Below, in pieces: positions 63,691 to 64,000 of a DNA stretch of 64,000 bases. Location of the stretch: positions 87,734 to 151,733 of the forward strand of contig JANPWX010000550.1 in NCBI GenBank assembly GCA_024734555.1. The letters run 5' to 3'. The number at the start of each line of letters is the position of its first letter. Within the stretch, counting starts at the first letter, position 1. The stretch is from Trochalopteron elliotii (lineage: Eukaryota > Chordata > Aves > Passeriformes > Leiothrichidae). Made by a program: the position numbers and the translations under genes. The notes below the pieces were generated by a model. The model made no database searches. It was not told the DNA's origin and was given only the letters and a program-made list of their open reading frames with translations.

Positions 63691-64000
63691 ACTACACACC
63701 TGGGCAGCACAGATTCTGAAAATACATGAAAAATAAGATTTAAGGCATCAGAGGGACACGGGGGGTTTGGGGGATCACTGCCAGCCCATCAGCTTCAGTG
63801 CCTCATCTCTCACCTGCCAGGAATTCCTGTGGAACTGGAGAAACTGCCATGGAGGGGACACAAAAATGATCTTTCTGAGCCTCAGGGAATACAGAACAGC
63901 ACCTCTAGGTCTGTGGGAGAAGGAGATGTCAGTGCACAGTGGCAGGGGACGTAAATGAAAGTGCAAGGTGGGAGAAGTGGGTGGTAAACTAAAAATTTGT

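Larger units (their letters stand above)
61048..64000. other. Intron at right edge
   Basis: No further KIF13B exon was found. Contains a T27 run, an antisense CR1 tail and an antisense LTR. Confidence 0.6.

Noticed and set aside
1..64000. tRNA, snoRNA, CRISPR or prokaryotic operon features
   Set aside because: No convincing A/B box, C/D or H/ACA architecture, regular direct-repeat array or bacterial gene pattern was seen. The window is a vertebrate gene.

Overview
The window is vertebrate nuclear DNA, almost certainly from a bird and probably a songbird. About a dozen fragments of CR1-type LINE 3' ends lie in both orientations, which is typical of avian introns. One LTR near the right edge looks like an avian endogenous retrovirus LTR. 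There are no bacterial or viral coding signatures, no CRISPR array and no RNA gene that I can support.

One gene fills the window: KIF13B (kinesin-3 family, also called GAKIN), transcribed on the + strand. I place 35 coding exons between 6767 and 61047, all with AG acceptors and GT donors and all joining in one uninterrupted reading frame (about 1436 codons). One further 21-nt exon is a candidate. The start codon and the first one or two coding exons lie left of the window. The C-terminal part, including the CAP-Gly domain expected from the family, lies to the right.

Layout: 1-6766 is upstream intron with low-complexity and CR1 sequence. 6767-19556 encodes most of the motor domain (P-loop, switch I, switch II). 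19344-26907 carries the end of the motor, the neck and the first coiled coil. 26773-30920 is the FHA domain. 30849-36429 is the stalk, with a coiled coil and the KIF1B-type segment. 37673-41257 is a conserved tail region including the DUF3694-type segment. 43648-51417 encodes an acidic microexon and further conserved tail modules. 52351-61047 encodes a serine-rich regulatory tail with a 14-3-3-type motif. 61048-64000 is intron with a CR1 piece and an antisense LTR.

The most noteworthy observations are: (a) a 41-bp minisatellite that has copied the exon end and splice donor at 60427/60428 several times and contains a 10-N assembly gap; (b) an unannotated-looking 21-nt in-frame microexon candidate at 53846-53866 beside the phospho-regulatory region; (c) a 16/13-nt microexon with a NAGNAG acceptor at 6767-6782; (d) an isolated CpG-rich island centred on motor exon 19344-19556, where 69 of 71 codons end in G or C, with a well-placed in-frame ATG that could start a motorless product if the island is a promoter. 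I saw no new multi-gene system. The interest here is in splicing architecture and local base composition of a conserved gene.
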